NCBI GenBank assembly: GCA_049609325.1
Contig: JBMYYK010000009.1
Location: 1-56,941, forward strand
Origin: GCA-2733415 sp049609325
GTDB lineage: Bacteria > Bacteroidota > Bacteroidia > Flavobacteriales > Flavobacteriaceae
Direction: 5' to 3'
DNA: 56,941 nucleotides
Shown: piece by piece, positions 32,558-41,343 of the stretch
Layout of the letters: every line of letters begins with the position of its first letter
Position numbering within the stretch: position 1 is the stretch's first letter
The notes under the pieces: generated by a model
What the model was told of the DNA's origin: nothing
Database searches by the model: none
What the model saw: only the letters and a program-made list of their open reading frames with translations
Position numbers and translations under genes: made by a program

Positions 32558-34885
32558 CTATTTTTTTATAATTTTATCTGTATGAATGATTCTGTTATTT
32601 GCATCAAGAATAGTTACAAGGTAAATTCCTTTTCTAATATGCCTTAAATCAATTGTATTATTTTTTAATTCTGACTCTAACACCAGTGCTCCAGATAATG
32701 TAAATATTTGTACATTATATAAATTACTCGAGCTCGGCATATCAATAAACAATATATCTTCAACAGGGTTAGGATACATATTAAATGAATTACTTTCAAA
32801 AACATCTGTAGTTAATACAGCCGAATTCATAGTATATTCAATATGCAGAACAGGAGCCATTTGTCCATCTGCAGATTCAGCCCTACGTTTAGCAGAAGTA
32901 TCTGTCAACGATACACCTGTACCTTCTATCTTTATTGCTACTGCATTTCCCGATACCCAGTTAGCATTATTAACCATATTTTGAATTTGAGCAGCTAAGT
33001 TTGGTGTACGTTGCGCTATACCTGTATCATCATCACTCCATGCAGCTGGACTCCAATAGATACTTGGTAAATAATTTCTTGAAGTCACATCATAATTAAC
33101 CGTTTGGTAAGGGCTTGGGTTTAAATCATCCTCTACAAAAACAAGTAATTCTGTAGTATCAGAATAATTTCCATCTGCCATGAACTGAACATACGCATTG
33201 GTAACCGTTGCATTTTGAGGAATGTTTACGTTTGTAAAACGAATACCTATTGTTTGGTTACCTTGTGAATTGTATGAGTCATACACCAATTCTAAATCTG
33301 AACTTCCTAAATACACTTCCCCACTACTTTCTTTTTGCTCGGCATCATCATTAGTAGCAATGTCTAGGACATCTGAATAATCTCCAACAGAAATATTAAT
33401 AATGTCATTAGATGATAACCCATCATTATCATAAGCGATGGTTTCTATTTGGTGTGCTCCGTCAGAAAACGAATACAACAATTCAAATGGTGCAGTTGTA
33501 TCTGTACTTACAATGGTATTATTTATTTTAAATTCAACTTGCGTAATAGTTCCATCTGTATCGGTTGCATTAGTGGTTATAAGTGTATCGGTTCCATCAA
33601 CAATATAGTCACCATCATTTTGAGATGTAATTGCAATGCTTGGCGCTTGTAATGCCGAATCTATAAGGGTTACCACATCACCATTACTTGGTGACCATAC
33701 ATCAATACCGTTTGGTAACTCACAAACTGAAGTATTTGAGTTTTCTGCAACTGCATCTGCATTATCTACAATTATGGTTTTAACCTCAATTTTTGAAGAA
33801 GAGACACACACCCATTTAAACTGATTAAAACTACCAGAATCTCTCGTCCAATTTTTTGTATCATCTGAAGAGCGCAATGGTGCTCCCCAACATCCTTCAC
33901 CTACATAAACAGTACCATTTATATCTTCTCGTTCAAAACCTTCATCACAGTTACTTCCACTAGAACAAGGTTTTAACGGCCATGTGGTTTTTACAGTATG
34001 TGAATCCGATTCATAAACTAACCTTACGCCTTCATCATAAAACAATTGTGCCCAGTTATTATATTCATCAGAACCTTCAGATTTAAAAAGGTTATGCGGA
34101 CGCATTGGTTTGTGGTATTGTGCCGATTTCCAAATAGCATTATCAGATGCTAAGGTACTTTGCAACCAAGAATATTGTGATCCTCCAGCTGAAATTTCTG
34201 AATTCAACGTATAAATTGTATACAAATTAGTCCCAAATGTTAAGCTATAGTAAATATCTGTAGATGGTGTGTTAAAAAGGTGGTACACACTATTATTAGA
34301 CCCTTCATGATTTCCTCTCGCAGGAATGATAGGAAACATTCTTCCATCAGAGGCTATTGTTAGCTGCCAATCGTCAAACCAATCTTGCCATTCACCATCA
34401 GAATCTCCATTAGTCATATCTCCTCCAAAAAACACTGCTGTTGGCTTTAATTTAGATACTAATTTATTAGCATTTTGACGTGGAGTTCTGTTGTTTCTAG
34501 AGTCACCTCCAGAAATAAACGACATCGTTTCATTAGTGCTAGGCGCTGTTCTAAACCAAAAACGTTGACTTGTTCCTTCTGAATCTCTAATTACAAAATA
34601 ATAATTAGTATCTGGTGTTAATCCTGTTAATTTCGCAAAATTATTATTCATTCCTTTATAAGACACTGTCCTATCTACAGATTTAGAGGTTGGATAATTT
34701 CCCCAAGTTGTACCATAGTCCGTAGTTCCAAAATGCACTATTGGATTGGTTCCTGAATTTTGATCCCAACCAATCATAATTGTGGTTGCTGGATCATCAG
34801 TTAAAATAATTCTGTACCTTGAATTTGAAGCTAATAACACGTTAGTAAATAAGATACTACATAATAGTAAGGTGATTTTTTTCAT
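32558..34885 (-). CDS. Purple-acid-type phosphatase with T9SS type A signal
   Basis: A 775-residue secreted metallophosphoesterase. Residues 1-19 are a signal peptide. A fibronectin-type domain (about 20-110) leads to the metal motifs FISGGDSRNN, FFGGDMTNGD, ARGNHEGSN, SAQYHKPMRPH and ESDSHTVK, in the order of purple acid phosphatases. An Ig-like segment follows (ITSQNDGDYIVDG, APFELLYSFSDGAHQIETIAYDNDG), then a DNRLRE-like beta domain and a type A sorting signal (FNMYPNPVEDILFIDM, GIYLVTI). Substrates are likely phosphate esters. It has a full promoter upstream and its own terminator, so it is separately controlled from the PhoD gene. Confidence 0.9.
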   Translation of the reverse strand: MKKITLLLCSILFTNVLLASNSRYRIILTDDPATTIMIGWDQNSGTNPIVHFGTTDYGTTWGNYPTSKSVDRTVSYKGMNNNFAKLTGLTPDTNYYFVIRDSEGTSQRFWFRTAPSTNETMSFISGGDSRNNRTPRQNANKLVSKLKPTAVFFGGDMTNGDSDGEWQDWFDDWQLTIASDGRMFPIIPARGNHEGSNNSVYHLFNTPSTDIYYSLTFGTNLYTIYTLNSEISAGGSQYSWLQSTLASDNAIWKSAQYHKPMRPHNLFKSEGSDEYNNWAQLFYDEGVRLVYESDSHTVKTTWPLKPCSSGSNCDEGFEREDINGTVYVGEGCWGAPLRSSDDTKNWTRDSGSFNQFKWVCVSSSKIEVKTIIVDNADAVAENSNTSVCELPNGIDVWSPSNGDVVTLIDSALQAPSIAITSQNDGDYIVDGTDTLITTNATDTDGTITQVEFKINNTIVSTDTTAPFELLYSFSDGAHQIETIAYDNDGLSSNDIINISVGDYSDVLDIATNDDAEQKESSGEVYLGSSDLELVYDSYNSQGNQTIGIRFTNVNIPQNATVTNAYVQFMADGNYSDTTELLVFVEDDLNPSPYQTVNYDVTSRNYLPSIYWSPAAWSDDDTGIAQRTPNLAAQIQNMVNNANWVSGNAVAIKIEGTGVSLTDTSAKRRAESADGQMAPVLHIEYTMNSAVLTTDVFESNSFNMYPNPVEDILFIDMPSSSNLYNVQIFTLSGALVLESELKNNTIDLRHIRKGIYLVTILDANNRIIHTDKIIKK

Positions 34886-34908
34886 TTTTTATTTAGTTAG
34901 ATGTTTCG

Positions 34909-34939
34909 CAAACTTACACCCAGATATCACGCTATTCAA
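34909..34939 (-). promoter_or_regulatory. Consensus-like promoter of the purple-acid-type phosphatase
   Basis: On the reverse strand TTG (34939-34937), a 20-base spacer and TAAGTTTG (34916-34909). The -7 element is exact and the spacer is one base longer than the most common 19. Confidence 0.7.
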
Positions 34940-35072
34940 TAGTAAAAACGAATGGTAATTATTTAGTAAACTGACACTTATTTTTAGCTATTTTATTTAA
35001 TACAACCGAAAACTTCACATAACATTTCTATACAAAACATAGTTTAGTTTTACACATCAATTTATTGCATTT

Positions 35073-35954
35073 ATGAGTACAAAAACTATTACTACAATTT
35101 TAAAAATCTGTTGTGTTTTTATTTTTATTGGTCGCGGATACCAACACCTATTTTGGGATGCGCCATTTAGAAGTTTATTATGGGATCAAAAACTTTTAGA
35201 ACCTGTAATAACTAATGTATTTAATATGACATGGAATGACTATGTGACTTCCTTAAAAATTGACAGCTATATTCAGCAAAGCATTAAACTTATTGGTATT
35301 CTTTATTGCATTTGTGCAGTATTAGTCGTGCTAGTTCACCAACACTCTAAACAATGGATGAAAAACATTATATATATTGGCGGTGTTAATTTAGTTTGCT
35401 TATCGCTATTATTAACCAAAGATAAATTTTATCATTTGGCTATGTTTTTTGAGCATAGCATTCAATTTGGATTGCCGTTTCTACTACTTTATTTTCTAAA
35501 AAACAGAAATAGATTTAGATTACAATTATTACTTAAAGTTACAATTGCAGTTGCTTTTGTATGCCATGGGTTGTACGCTATAGGTACGCTATACCCAATA
35601 CCAGCAAATTTTGTAACCATGACATTAAATATATTACCCGTAAATGAACCTACCGCTAAGCAATTATTAGTTGTTATGGGAGTAATTGATTTTGTAATTG
35701 CTATCGGAATTTTTATCCCTAAAATAACTAAACCATTTCTGATATATGCCGTTTTTTGGGGTATCGCTACGGCTTTAGCTAGACTAATAAGTCCATTGGT
35801 TTATGGGTTTTCAGTAGACATTTTACACCAATATTTGTATTTAGTAGTATACCGTATTCCACACGGACTAGCCCCTCTATTAATTTTATTGATGAGCTTA
35901 AAGCCAAAAAGAACGTTACGTTTCGCTAAAGAAGAAGAGATTCTGTATGTGTAA
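35073..35954 (+). CDS. Multi-pass membrane protein of unknown function
   Basis: A 293-residue protein with about eight membrane segments (near 8-24, 67-88, 99-113, 122-140, 152-170, 194-213, 220-240 and 264-280). It opens with FIFIGRGYQHLFWDAPFRSLLWD, which seems a lineage-specific motif. The pattern of short loops and pairs of helices recalls DoxX-like or DUF-type membrane proteins, but no assignment is firm. The gene is divergent from the phosphatase gene and is followed by uvrA after 91 bases. Confidence 0.65.
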   Translation: MSTKTITTILKICCVFIFIGRGYQHLFWDAPFRSLLWDQKLLEPVITNVFNMTWNDYVTSLKIDSYIQQSIKLIGILYCICAVLVVLVHQHSKQWMKNIIYIGGVNLVCLSLLLTKDKFYHLAMFFEHSIQFGLPFLLLYFLKNRNRFRLQLLLKVTIAVAFVCHGLYAIGTLYPIPANFVTMTLNILPVNEPTAKQLLVVMGVIDFVIAIGIFIPKITKPFLIYAVFWGIATALARLISPLVYGFSVDILHQYLYLVVYRIPHGLAPLLILLMSLKPKRTLRFAKEEEILYV

Positions 35955-36045
35955 TACATTACAAGTAGGATTAGCAAATTCAAAACATGAAGTCCTATAA
36001 TTTTCCTTAAATTCGCAGTTATATTCAAACTACGCATTAAGGATT

Positions 36046-38835
36046 ATGTTTAAACTTGATTTATCAAAGGTTAACCCAAAGGAAAACATCATAATTAAAG
36101 GAGCTAAATTGCACAACCTTAAAAACATTGATGTTGTGATACCACGAAACAAATTGGTAGTTATTACTGGTTTATCGGGTTCAGGAAAATCATCCTTGGC
36201 TTTTGATACTTTATACGCTGAGGGACAACGTCGTTATGTAGAAAGTTTATCATCATATGCACGGCAGTTTTTAGGACGTTTAAACAAACCAAAAGTAGAT
36301 TTTATAAAAGGTATTGCTCCGGCAATTGCTATTGAACAAAAAGTAAACTCTACAAACCCAAGAAGTACGGTTGGTACCAGCACAGAAATTTACGATTACT
36401 TAAAATTGCTCTTTGCCAGAATAGGAAAAACCTATTCACCAATTTCTGGCAATAGAGTGAAAAAAGATACGGTTACAGATGTTATTAACTATTTAAAAAC
36501 ACTTGACAACAGAGATAAACTATTACTATTAGCACCCATACCTGTTGATAAAAATAGATCCTTAGCACAAAAAGTCAACATCCTTCAAAAACAAGGGTTT
36601 TCAAGAATAAAAGTTAAAAATGATGTTATACGAATTGATGAGTTTGAAGAGGAAGAATCTTTAAAATCAATTCAATTGGTGGTTGATAGAGTCATCATTA
36701 ATCAAGATGATGAGGATTTTTACAACCGTTTAGCAGATGCCATTCAAGTGGCTTTCTACGAAGGAAAAGGAACCTGTAGTATTGAAAATTTATCTACAAA
36801 TACAACAACAATATTTAGTAATAAGTTTGAATTAGACGGACTTACCTTCTTAGAGCCAAACACGCATTTATTCAGTTTTAACAACCCGTATGGCGCCTGC
36901 CCTACTTGCGAAGGTTATGGAGATGTTATCGGTTTGGACAGAACTTTAGTTGTTCCTGACACCTCACTATCTATTTTTGAAAACGCTATTTTTGCATGGC
37001 GTGGTGAAACACTTAGCTGGTATAGAGATCAATTGGTCAACTCAGCTTATAAATTTGATTTTCCAATTCATAAACCATATTTTGAGCTTACCGAAGCGCA
37101 ACAAGACTTATTGTGGACTGGAAACAAACATTTTACTGGTCTTACAGAATTCTTTAAGGAATTAGAAGAAAAGAGTTATAAAATTCAAAATAGGGTATTA
37201 TTATCTCGTTACCGTGGCAAAACAAAATGTCATACCTGTAACGGTAACAGATTACGTCCAGAAGCAGATTATATTAAAATTCAAGGAACTTCCATTTCTG
37301 AATTAGTAGGAAAATCTATCAAAGATTTAATAGATTTCTTCGAAGGTTTAGAATTAGATGCTCACGATAGTAAAATAGCTAAACGCTTATTAAAAGAGAT
37401 CAATAACCGTTTAAGGTTTCTTTCAAATGTAGGCTTAGAGTATTTAACATTAAACAGAAAATCTAATTCTTTATCTGGTGGAGAAAGTCAGCGCATCAAT
37501 TTAGCAACTTCACTTGGGAGTAGTCTGGTTGGTTCTATGTATATATTAGATGAACCAAGTATTGGTTTGCATCCAAAAGATTCAGAAAAACTTATTGACG
37601 TATTAAAATCATTACGTGACTTAGGCAACACCGTTATTGTTGTTGAGCATGATGAAGATATCATGAAAGCTGCAGATGAAATTATTGATATTGGCCCTGA
37701 AGCCGGAACTTTTGGTGGCGAAGTGGTTGCCACTGGTAATTTTAATCAATTGTTAAATTCAAGCTCATTAACGGCACAATATTTAAATGAATCCTTAAAA
37801 ATTGAAGTCCCTACAAAGCGCCGTACATCTAAGCATCAAATCACCATTACCGGCGCACGAGAAAATAATTTAAAAAATATTGATGTGACCTTTCCTTTAG
37901 ATGTCTTGACTGTAATTACAGGAGTATCTGGTAGTGGAAAAAGCACATTAATCAAGCAAATATTATACCCTGCATTGCATAAGGAATTAGGTGGTTATGG
38001 TATAAAACCTGGTGAATTCACTTCAATTTCTGGAAGCTACAAACACATCAAACAAATTGAGTTTGTAGATCAAAATCCTATCGGGCGCTCATCAAGATCA
38101 AATCCTGTAACCTATATCAAAGCTTATGATGATATCAGGAGTTTATTCGCCACTCAAAAAGTGTCATTATTAAGAAATTACCAGCCTAAACATTTTTCAT
38201 TTAATGTAGATGGCGGGCGTTGTGAGGTGTGTAAAGGAGAAGGTGAAGTAACCATTGAAATGCAATTTATGGCAGATGTGCATTTGGAATGTGATACTTG
38301 TAAAGGAAAACGTTTTAAAAAGGAAATACTAGAAGTAACATTTGATGGCAAGTCAATTCATGATATTTTAACCCTAACTATTGATGATGCATTAACCTTT
38401 TTCAAAACCAATAAGCAACAGAAAATAGTTAACAAACTTCAACCCTTACAAGATGTTGGTTTAGGCTATGTGCAACTTGGACAATCCTCTTCTACCTTAT
38501 CTGGCGGTGAAGCACAACGTATAAAACTTGCTTCATTTTTAGTAAAAGGAAAGAGCAAAGATAAAGTCTTGTTTATTTTTGATGAACCTACTACAGGGCT
38601 ACATTTTCACGATATTCAAAAATTACTAGGTTCATTTAACGCTTTAATTGATAAAGGCCATTCCATATTAGTTATTGAGCACAATTTAGAACTCATTAAA
38701 TGTGCTGACCACATCATTGATTTAGGACCAGAAGGCGGTGATTTTGGCGGTGAATTATTATGTTCTGGAACACCAGAAGAACTTGTAAAAAGTAAATCGT
38801 CTGTAACTGCTAAATATTTAAACGATAAAATATAA
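36046..38835 (+). CDS. uvrA: Excinuclease ABC subunit A
   Basis: A 929-residue damage-sensing ATPase of nucleotide excision repair, acting as a dimer with UvrB. Two ABC modules are visible: Walker A GLSGSGKSS (42-50) and GVSGSGKST near 629, and signatures LSGGESQRI and LSGGEAQRI. Zinc-finger cysteine pairs are present: CPTCEGYG, CHTCNGNR, and CEVCKGEG with CDTCKGKR. The FDEPTTGLH Walker B is intact. Length is normal. No LexA-like operator is recognisable upstream. uvrB is 8.5 kb away on the opposite strand. Confidence 0.95.
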   Translation: MFKLDLSKVNPKENIIIKGAKLHNLKNIDVVIPRNKLVVITGLSGSGKSSLAFDTLYAEGQRRYVESLSSYARQFLGRLNKPKVDFIKGIAPAIAIEQKVNSTNPRSTVGTSTEIYDYLKLLFARIGKTYSPISGNRVKKDTVTDVINYLKTLDNRDKLLLLAPIPVDKNRSLAQKVNILQKQGFSRIKVKNDVIRIDEFEEEESLKSIQLVVDRVIINQDDEDFYNRLADAIQVAFYEGKGTCSIENLSTNTTTIFSNKFELDGLTFLEPNTHLFSFNNPYGACPTCEGYGDVIGLDRTLVVPDTSLSIFENAIFAWRGETLSWYRDQLVNSAYKFDFPIHKPYFELTEAQQDLLWTGNKHFTGLTEFFKELEEKSYKIQNRVLLSRYRGKTKCHTCNGNRLRPEADYIKIQGTSISELVGKSIKDLIDFFEGLELDAHDSKIAKRLLKEINNRLRFLSNVGLEYLTLNRKSNSLSGGESQRINLATSLGSSLVGSMYILDEPSIGLHPKDSEKLIDVLKSLRDLGNTVIVVEHDEDIMKAADEIIDIGPEAGTFGGEVVATGNFNQLLNSSSLTAQYLNESLKIEVPTKRRTSKHQITITGARENNLKNIDVTFPLDVLTVITGVSGSGKSTLIKQILYPALHKELGGYGIKPGEFTSISGSYKHIKQIEFVDQNPIGRSSRSNPVTYIKAYDDIRSLFATQKVSLLRNYQPKHFSFNVDGGRCEVCKGEGEVTIEMQFMADVHLECDTCKGKRFKKEILEVTFDGKSIHDILTLTIDDALTFFKTNKQQKIVNKLQPLQDVGLGYVQLGQSSSTLSGGEAQRIKLASFLVKGKSKDKVLFIFDEPTTGLHFHDIQKLLGSFNALIDKGHSILVIEHNLELIKCADHIIDLGPEGGDFGGELLCSGTPEELVKSKSSVTAKYLNDKI

Positions 38836-38928
38836 ATTACATACACTACATTTAATACACTTAAAATCAAAGCATTAATACCGTGTTTCTTTAATTACAA
38901 AACCTCAAGAATTCTAACATTCTACGTT

Positions 38929-38945
38929 TTGGCATACTCTTTGAA
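38929..38945 (+). promoter_or_regulatory. Possible sigma-54 promoter
   Basis: TTGGCATACTCTTTGAA resembles the -24/-12 consensus TGGCAC-N5-TTGCA: the GG of -24 is present and spacing is right, but the -12 GC reads GA. It lies 67 bases before the ATG of the small repeat protein. The window does not show rpoN, so use of this factor is inferred. Confidence 0.35.
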
Positions 38946-38948
38946 ATT

Positions 38949-39009
38949 CTTAAAGTAATAGCGAAAGCCGAAAAGCTATAAATGAGTAGGCATATCCTAA
39001 AACCTTAAG
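38949..39009 (+). promoter_or_regulatory. Possible structured leader before the repeat protein
   Basis: Three short helices can form: CTTAA (38949-38953) with TTAAG (39005-39009), ATAGC (38958-38962) with GCTAT (38975-38979), and TAGG (38987-38990) with CCTA (38996-38999). Together they would make a small three-way junction ending 3 bases before the ATG. All stems are short, so this could be chance in AT-rich DNA. Confidence 0.3.
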
Positions 39010-39011
39010 TT

Positions 39012-39593
39012 ATGAAAAAGCAAGTACTATTAGTTGTCCTAATTTTAGGATTGTTTAGCATTACAAATGCTAATGAGAAACATGTAACTACTAATGAGGA
39101 TAACTCTCGTTACGGTTATATGAATCCATTTAAATTTATTGAGCGTGGTATTGAGTTTTATGTATTCCCAAATGGTGAATTCGATTTTAACACTCACCCA
39201 CAACATAGACGAGTGCATAGAAGGTCAGCTACAATAAATACATCTTATGGAGCTCCAAGCAGCTATTACCATAATAACCATGGAGTTACAATAAAGCATG
39301 ACCATTTAGGGCGCGTAAGACGTATTGGTAATGTATTTATAAATTATGACGCTCATAATCGTATTAAACGAATAGGTACTGTATATATTAATTACCGCAG
39401 GAATTTAATTAAAAATATTGGAGGATTGTTTGTATACTATGACAGACATCGTAGAGTTATAAAAACTACTGGTCGTATTAAACGTCATATAGGTTGTCAC
39501 ACAAGTCATTACAGTAATAACGGACATGGAAATAATACCCCTGGAAACTTGCACAATGATCATATGTATTACAGAAAAAAAACTAAACGATAA
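39012..39593 (+). CDS. Small secreted protein with internal YY/IxN repeats
   Basis: A 193-residue exported protein with a signal peptide at 1-20 (ends in NANEK). The middle carries about four copies of a short strand-turn unit, G-x-V-F-I-N-Y-D, G-T-V-Y-I-N-Y-R and G-G-L-F-V-Y-Y-D, each followed by a basic turn (RIKRIG). Such units resemble beta-solenoid or RHS-like tandem strands. The C-terminus is rich in H, N and K (GHGNNTPGN). I do not recognise a function. A possible sigma-54 site and structured leader precede it and a two-way terminator follows. Confidence 0.7.
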   Translation: MKKQVLLVVLILGLFSITNANEKHVTTNEDNSRYGYMNPFKFIERGIEFYVFPNGEFDFNTHPQHRRVHRRSATINTSYGAPSSYYHNNHGVTIKHDHLGRVRRIGNVFINYDAHNRIKRIGTVYINYRRNLIKNIGGLFVYYDRHRRVIKTTGRIKRHIGCHTSHYSNNGHGNNTPGNLHNDHMYYRKKTKR

Positions 39594-39612
39594 TTATAAC
39601 ATGAATTAATAT

Positions 39613-39643
39613 AAAAAAACTCCCATAGACATGGGAGTTTTTT
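39613..39643. terminator. Bidirectional terminator
   Basis: ACTCCCAT pairs with ATGGGAGT around a 4-base loop, with an A run before and a T run after, between convergent genes. Confidence 0.9.
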
Positions 39644-39664
39644 ATGATTATAAGTGTATCACAA

Positions 39665-40735
39665 TTATTTTAAAATAATCTTAAATGTTTTCTGTGCGTT
39701 ATTCAACTGAAGATTTATAAAATAAAATCCTTTTTCAAATTCAGACAATTCTATACTATGTAACGCTTCACCAGTTTTTAATTGTTGCCCTAAACTGTTT
39801 ACTATTGAATAATTATATGGTGTTTGTGACGCATTATTAATAAATACTACATCTGAAGTTACAGTTGGGTATAATTTTATAGCACTTAGTTCCTCAATAT
39901 AATCTGTTGCTAAAATGTTCCAGTTATCTTGAGCACTAGGTCCATTCCATATCATCGTTGCTAAATACGGATTATCAATAAACGGGTTTCTATTACCTTG
40001 AATGCCTTCTAATATATTATTCCTATTTATTTCATATTGTGACACTGGATCTTCTTCATTCCACTCTAAAAATATATTGGGCATGTCTCCAAAATTAGAA
40101 TACGAAGTACTTCCAGTACCAACATCTATAGCTTTACACTGACTCGGATAACGCACATACATATACATCATCATTCTTGCTACATCACCACGCCACTCAT
40201 CACCAGGGTACCAATAGCCAGTAGTTGGCAATATTGATGAGTTACCTGATCCATCTCCGAATGGTTTGTTTCCTCTAGACCCATTCATTTGACTATCACA
40301 CGCACGTAAACTATGAGCATCTGTTCCTGCGCCAGGATCACCTGTATCTAAAGTTGGATTTGCTAACGACTTTGGAAATACATGTTCTCTAACCCATAAT
40401 CCATTACATCCAGATTGATGACATGATAAGGATTCATCTCTTACTCTATCATCTTTAAGTACAGTATCTCCAGCATCATTTGGTATGGCATCGTAACCAT
40501 ATAATAAAAATACATTTGAACTATTTGTCGGGTCTAAATCAGTTTGTTTTAATGCATCCCAAGTATCTAATTGAGATGATGTATAATAAAGTTCTGTAGT
40601 ATGAGTACTTGTGATTAAGCTCGTTAACTGTACTTTTAATGCATCACCTGTTTGATTAAAATCAATTCCGTTATAGTAAGCTGGCATTTGTCCGAAACCA
40701 AATAATGGTAAGACTAATAGTAATAATTTTTTCAT
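39665..40735 (-). CDS. Secreted endonuclease I family nuclease with T9SS signal
   Basis: A nuclease of about 356 residues of the EndoI/NucM His-Me-finger family, probably degrading extracellular DNA or RNA. After the signal peptide come the DDRVRDESLSCHQSG segment, the catalytic WVREHVFPKS motif, and DAHSLRACDSQMNGSRGNKPFG, which supplies the metal-site residues. The last 70 residues look like a type A sorting signal (LYPTVTSDVVFINNA, then FEKGFYFINL). The reading frame extends 14 codons further to 40777, but those residues are not signal-like. I chose the ATG beginning MKKLLLL. It is convergent with the repeat-protein gene. Confidence 0.88.
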   Translation of the reverse strand: MKKLLLLVLPLFGFGQMPAYYNGIDFNQTGDALKVQLTSLITSTHTTELYYTSSQLDTWDALKQTDLDPTNSSNVFLLYGYDAIPNDAGDTVLKDDRVRDESLSCHQSGCNGLWVREHVFPKSLANPTLDTGDPGAGTDAHSLRACDSQMNGSRGNKPFGDGSGNSSILPTTGYWYPGDEWRGDVARMMMYMYVRYPSQCKAIDVGTGSTSYSNFGDMPNIFLEWNEEDPVSQYEINRNNILEGIQGNRNPFIDNPYLATMIWNGPSAQDNWNILATDYIEELSAIKLYPTVTSDVVFINNASQTPYNYSIVNSLGQQLKTGEALHSIELSEFEKGFYFINLQLNNAQKTFKIILK

Positions 40736-40878
40736 TATATTTTTTTCAGGACGAACAATATATATGTTTTTTTCCATAATTTACTAATAATGTTGTCTAA
40801 CCTAATATTTTATAGGTATTCCCTAACATTTACTAATCAAAAAGCAAGAATTTATTATCTTCACTCAAAATTAATTTT

Positions 40879-41343
40879 ATGACATTTACATTAGACGTTC
40901 AACAGAAAACAAGAGGTTTTTTAAAGAGCTATTTAGAATCTTTAACACTAGAAGACTTAAATACAATACCAAAAGGTTTTAACAACAATATTATATGGAA
41001 TATTGGCCATATAATAGTTACAGAACAACTACTAGTGTATAAGTTATCTGGTTTACCAATGCTAGTTAGTGATGAGCTAATTGGTAAATATATGAAAGGG
41101 ACTAAACCAGATGGTCAAGCTACACAAGAGGATGTAAATGAACTCAAAGATTTATTATTTTCAACCATTCAACGTACAAAAACAGATTATAACGAAGGAA
41201 AGTTTGTCAACTTTCAGGACTATACATTATCCACTACTGGTAACACACTAACAAATGTAGAAGAAGCCATCAATTTTAACTTATTTCACGAGGGCATTCA
41301 TTTCGGATACATTATGGCTTTAGTAAAGGTTTTAAAACAGTAA
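40879..41343 (+). CDS. DinB-fold protein
   Basis: A 154-residue four-helix-bundle protein of the DinB/YfiT superfamily, whose members bind a metal and transfer thiols or act as unknown stress proteins. The histidine triad is present: H44 (WNIGHIIVTEQ) and H137 with H141 (NLFHEGIHFGYI). Role and cofactor are not established for this clade. The last 32 bases overlap the end of the convergent glycosyltransferase gene. Confidence 0.85.
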   Translation: MTFTLDVQQKTRGFLKSYLESLTLEDLNTIPKGFNNNIIWNIGHIIVTEQLLVYKLSGLPMLVSDELIGKYMKGTKPDGQATQEDVNELKDLLFSTIQRTKTDYNEGKFVNFQDYTLSTTGNTLTNVEEAINFNLFHEGIHFGYIMALVKVLKQ

